Origin: DATAXI01 sp036266845
GTDB taxonomy: Bacteria; Verrucomicrobiota; Verrucomicrobiia; Chthoniobacterales; Chthoniobacteraceae
NCBI GenBank assembly: GCA_036266845.1
Contig: DATAXI010000042.1
Span: 1 to 31,630 of the forward strand
Direction: 5' to 3'
Length of the DNA: 31,630 bases
The position numbers and the translations under genes are program-made. Of this stretch, positions 30,761 through 31,630 are shown one piece after another; position 1 is the stretch's first letter, and each line of letters begins with the position of its first letter. The notes under the pieces were generated by a model that was not told the DNA's origin, made no database searches, and was given only the letters and a program-made list of their open reading frames with translations.

Positions 30761-31630
30761 TTAGGGGGCGATGAGGTACAAACCGACCGCATCCGTTCCC
30801 GAGACGCTGGTGCCGCTGGTAACGGCGGTCACGAGACTATTGAAGGTTCCGGAGGACGTGGTTTTGTTGGTGACATCCCAGTTCAGCGTCTGAACATCGC
30901 CACCGCCAATGCTCTTGGTGGTGTAGCCATTGCTGCCGGTGATCGCAGCCGTGACATCCTTGCCGCCAAGGATGAATTTCTGAATGAAGCCCGTGGTGCT
31001 ACTGACGGCCGGAGCGGTGAGTGTAAACGTACCTGCGCTGGAGCCACTGTTCAGGAGCACGACCGACGCCGACTCCGTCACCCCATGTTCGAGATAGGCG
31101 CCGTAGGTTTGGTTGGAACCGTCACTCCCAGTGAGGCCGATGCCGATGAAGGCGCTATCGGCCCCCATAATCCCGAGGTCCGGGGCCGCGCTGGAACCGC
31201 TGGCGCCGACTGCGCTGATCGTCATCGAACCGCTGGTAAACGTATAGGAGTCGGCTTTATCGAGACGGTAGCCGGCAGGCGGAATAAGGAGCTTCACACT
31301 AAAGTTTGTGAAATCGAGATAGGGCACCCCGGACTTTTCAATTCCAGCTTTGAGCCGGAGCATCCCGGATACCTCATCTCCGAAGATTCCGTTTTCAAAA
31401 TAAAGAAAAGGGAAGGTGCCGGCGGCGATGTTGTTGACGATCGTAAACGGGTTCTTGCCGCTGACGTCAACCACCGAGCCTTGGAGGTAACCAACGATTC
31501 CCGGAGCGATCAGTTCGACAATCTCATCGAAATCCTCATTGCCCTCACCCCCGCCAATAGAATCAAGGACGCCGCTGCCGGTGACCTCGATTTCGCCGTC
31601 GATCGTGTAAGTGTAAATATGTGAGGGAGT
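30761..31630 (-). CDS. Partial protein, beta-rich and Gly/Ser/Thr-rich, unknown function (continues past the window)
   Basis: The frame is open from the right edge of the window to a TAA at 30761-30763, at least 289 residues. The start is outside; a GTG at 31474 exists but the frame reads well further upstream (YTIDGEIEVTGSG, IVELIAPGIVGYLQG). The composition is rich in Gly, Ser and Thr with few charged residues, alternating short beta-like strands and turns (SYTFTSGSMTISAVGASGSS, GFIQKFILGGKDVTAAITGS). I saw no catalytic motif and no family I can name. It could be a secreted, surface or structural filament-like protein. Confidence 0.75.
   Translation of the reverse strand, partial: TPSHIYTYTIDGEIEVTGSGVLDSIGGGEGNEDFDEIVELIAPGIVGYLQGSVVDVSGKNPFTIVNNIAAGTFPFLYFENGIFGDEVSGMLRLKAGIEKSGVPYLDFTNFSVKLLIPPAGYRLDKADSYTFTSGSMTISAVGASGSSAAPDLGIMGADSAFIGIGLTGSDGSNQTYGAYLEHGVTESASVVLLNSGSSAGTFTLTAPAVSSTTGFIQKFILGGKDVTAAITGSNGYTTKSIGGGDVQTLNWDVTNKTTSSGTFNSLVTAVTSGTSVSGTDAVGLYLIAP

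Noticed and set aside
1..31630. CRISPR arrays, tRNA or rRNA genes, prophage or toxin-antitoxin loci
   Set aside because: The only regular repeats have no spacers, no cloverleaf or rRNA strings were seen, and no phage structural or toxin-antitoxin proteins occur.

Overview
The window is high-GC bacterial chromosome with dense coding and long same-strand operons. The best guess is a soil or freshwater Verrucomicrobiota relative. The reasons are the large secreted proteins with Ig-like repeats, the C-terminal domain carrying an 'AW...NLMKYALNLNP'-type motif, a GH27 alpha-galactosidase, start codons with few Shine-Dalgarno sites, and intergenic hairpin repeats. There is no rRNA, tRNA or CRISPR array, so this placement is inference only.

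Left edge (1-2157): the 3' end of an IS3-family transposase and its right terminus, ending 13 nt past the stop codon of ilvB (acetolactate synthase large subunit, minus strand). The place where ilvN would be expected is taken by the insertion sequence.

2158-11962 (minus strand): a ten-gene membrane/AAA+ operon, with most junctions overlapping by ATGA or GTGA. In transcription order it reads: GYF-zinc ribbon-RDD protein, zinc-finger membrane protein, unknown membrane protein, small zinc-finger membrane protein, DUF4129-type membrane protein, DUF4350 protein, MoxR AAA+ ATPase, DUF58 protein, SpoIIM-like membrane protein, RDD membrane protein. The last six are the widespread MoxR/DUF58/SpoIIM/RDD cassette. 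The first four form a zinc-finger-rich extension.

12098-17637: a plus-strand serine beta-lactamase-like hydrolase converges on, and overlaps by its stop codon, a 1480-residue minus-strand S53 (sedolisin/kumamolisin) peptidase with a BACON-like domain, eight Ig-like repeats and a C-terminal domain.

17638-18435: a non-coding repeat island. It holds a second, diverged copy of the last ~45 bp of the ilvB locus in inverted orientation, eleven in-register 14-bp tandem repeats, and about nine consecutive hairpins.

18436-26997 (minus strand): a five-gene lipid-catabolism operon: cNMP-sensing patatin phospholipase, PaaK-like acyl-CoA ligase, thiolase, FadJ-like bifunctional protein and VLCAD-like acyl-CoA dehydrogenase. 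Together these could release, activate and beta-oxidise fatty acids.

26998-31630: an intergenic stretch with a possible IS3 relic, then a plus-strand TlpA-like thioredoxin and a GH27 alpha-galactosidase with a CBM35-like tail, then a small minus-strand protein of unknown function and a truncated minus-strand protein of surface or structural character. The candidate 'systems' most worth a second look are the zinc-finger extension of the MoxR operon, the patatin/beta-oxidation operon, and the repeat island.
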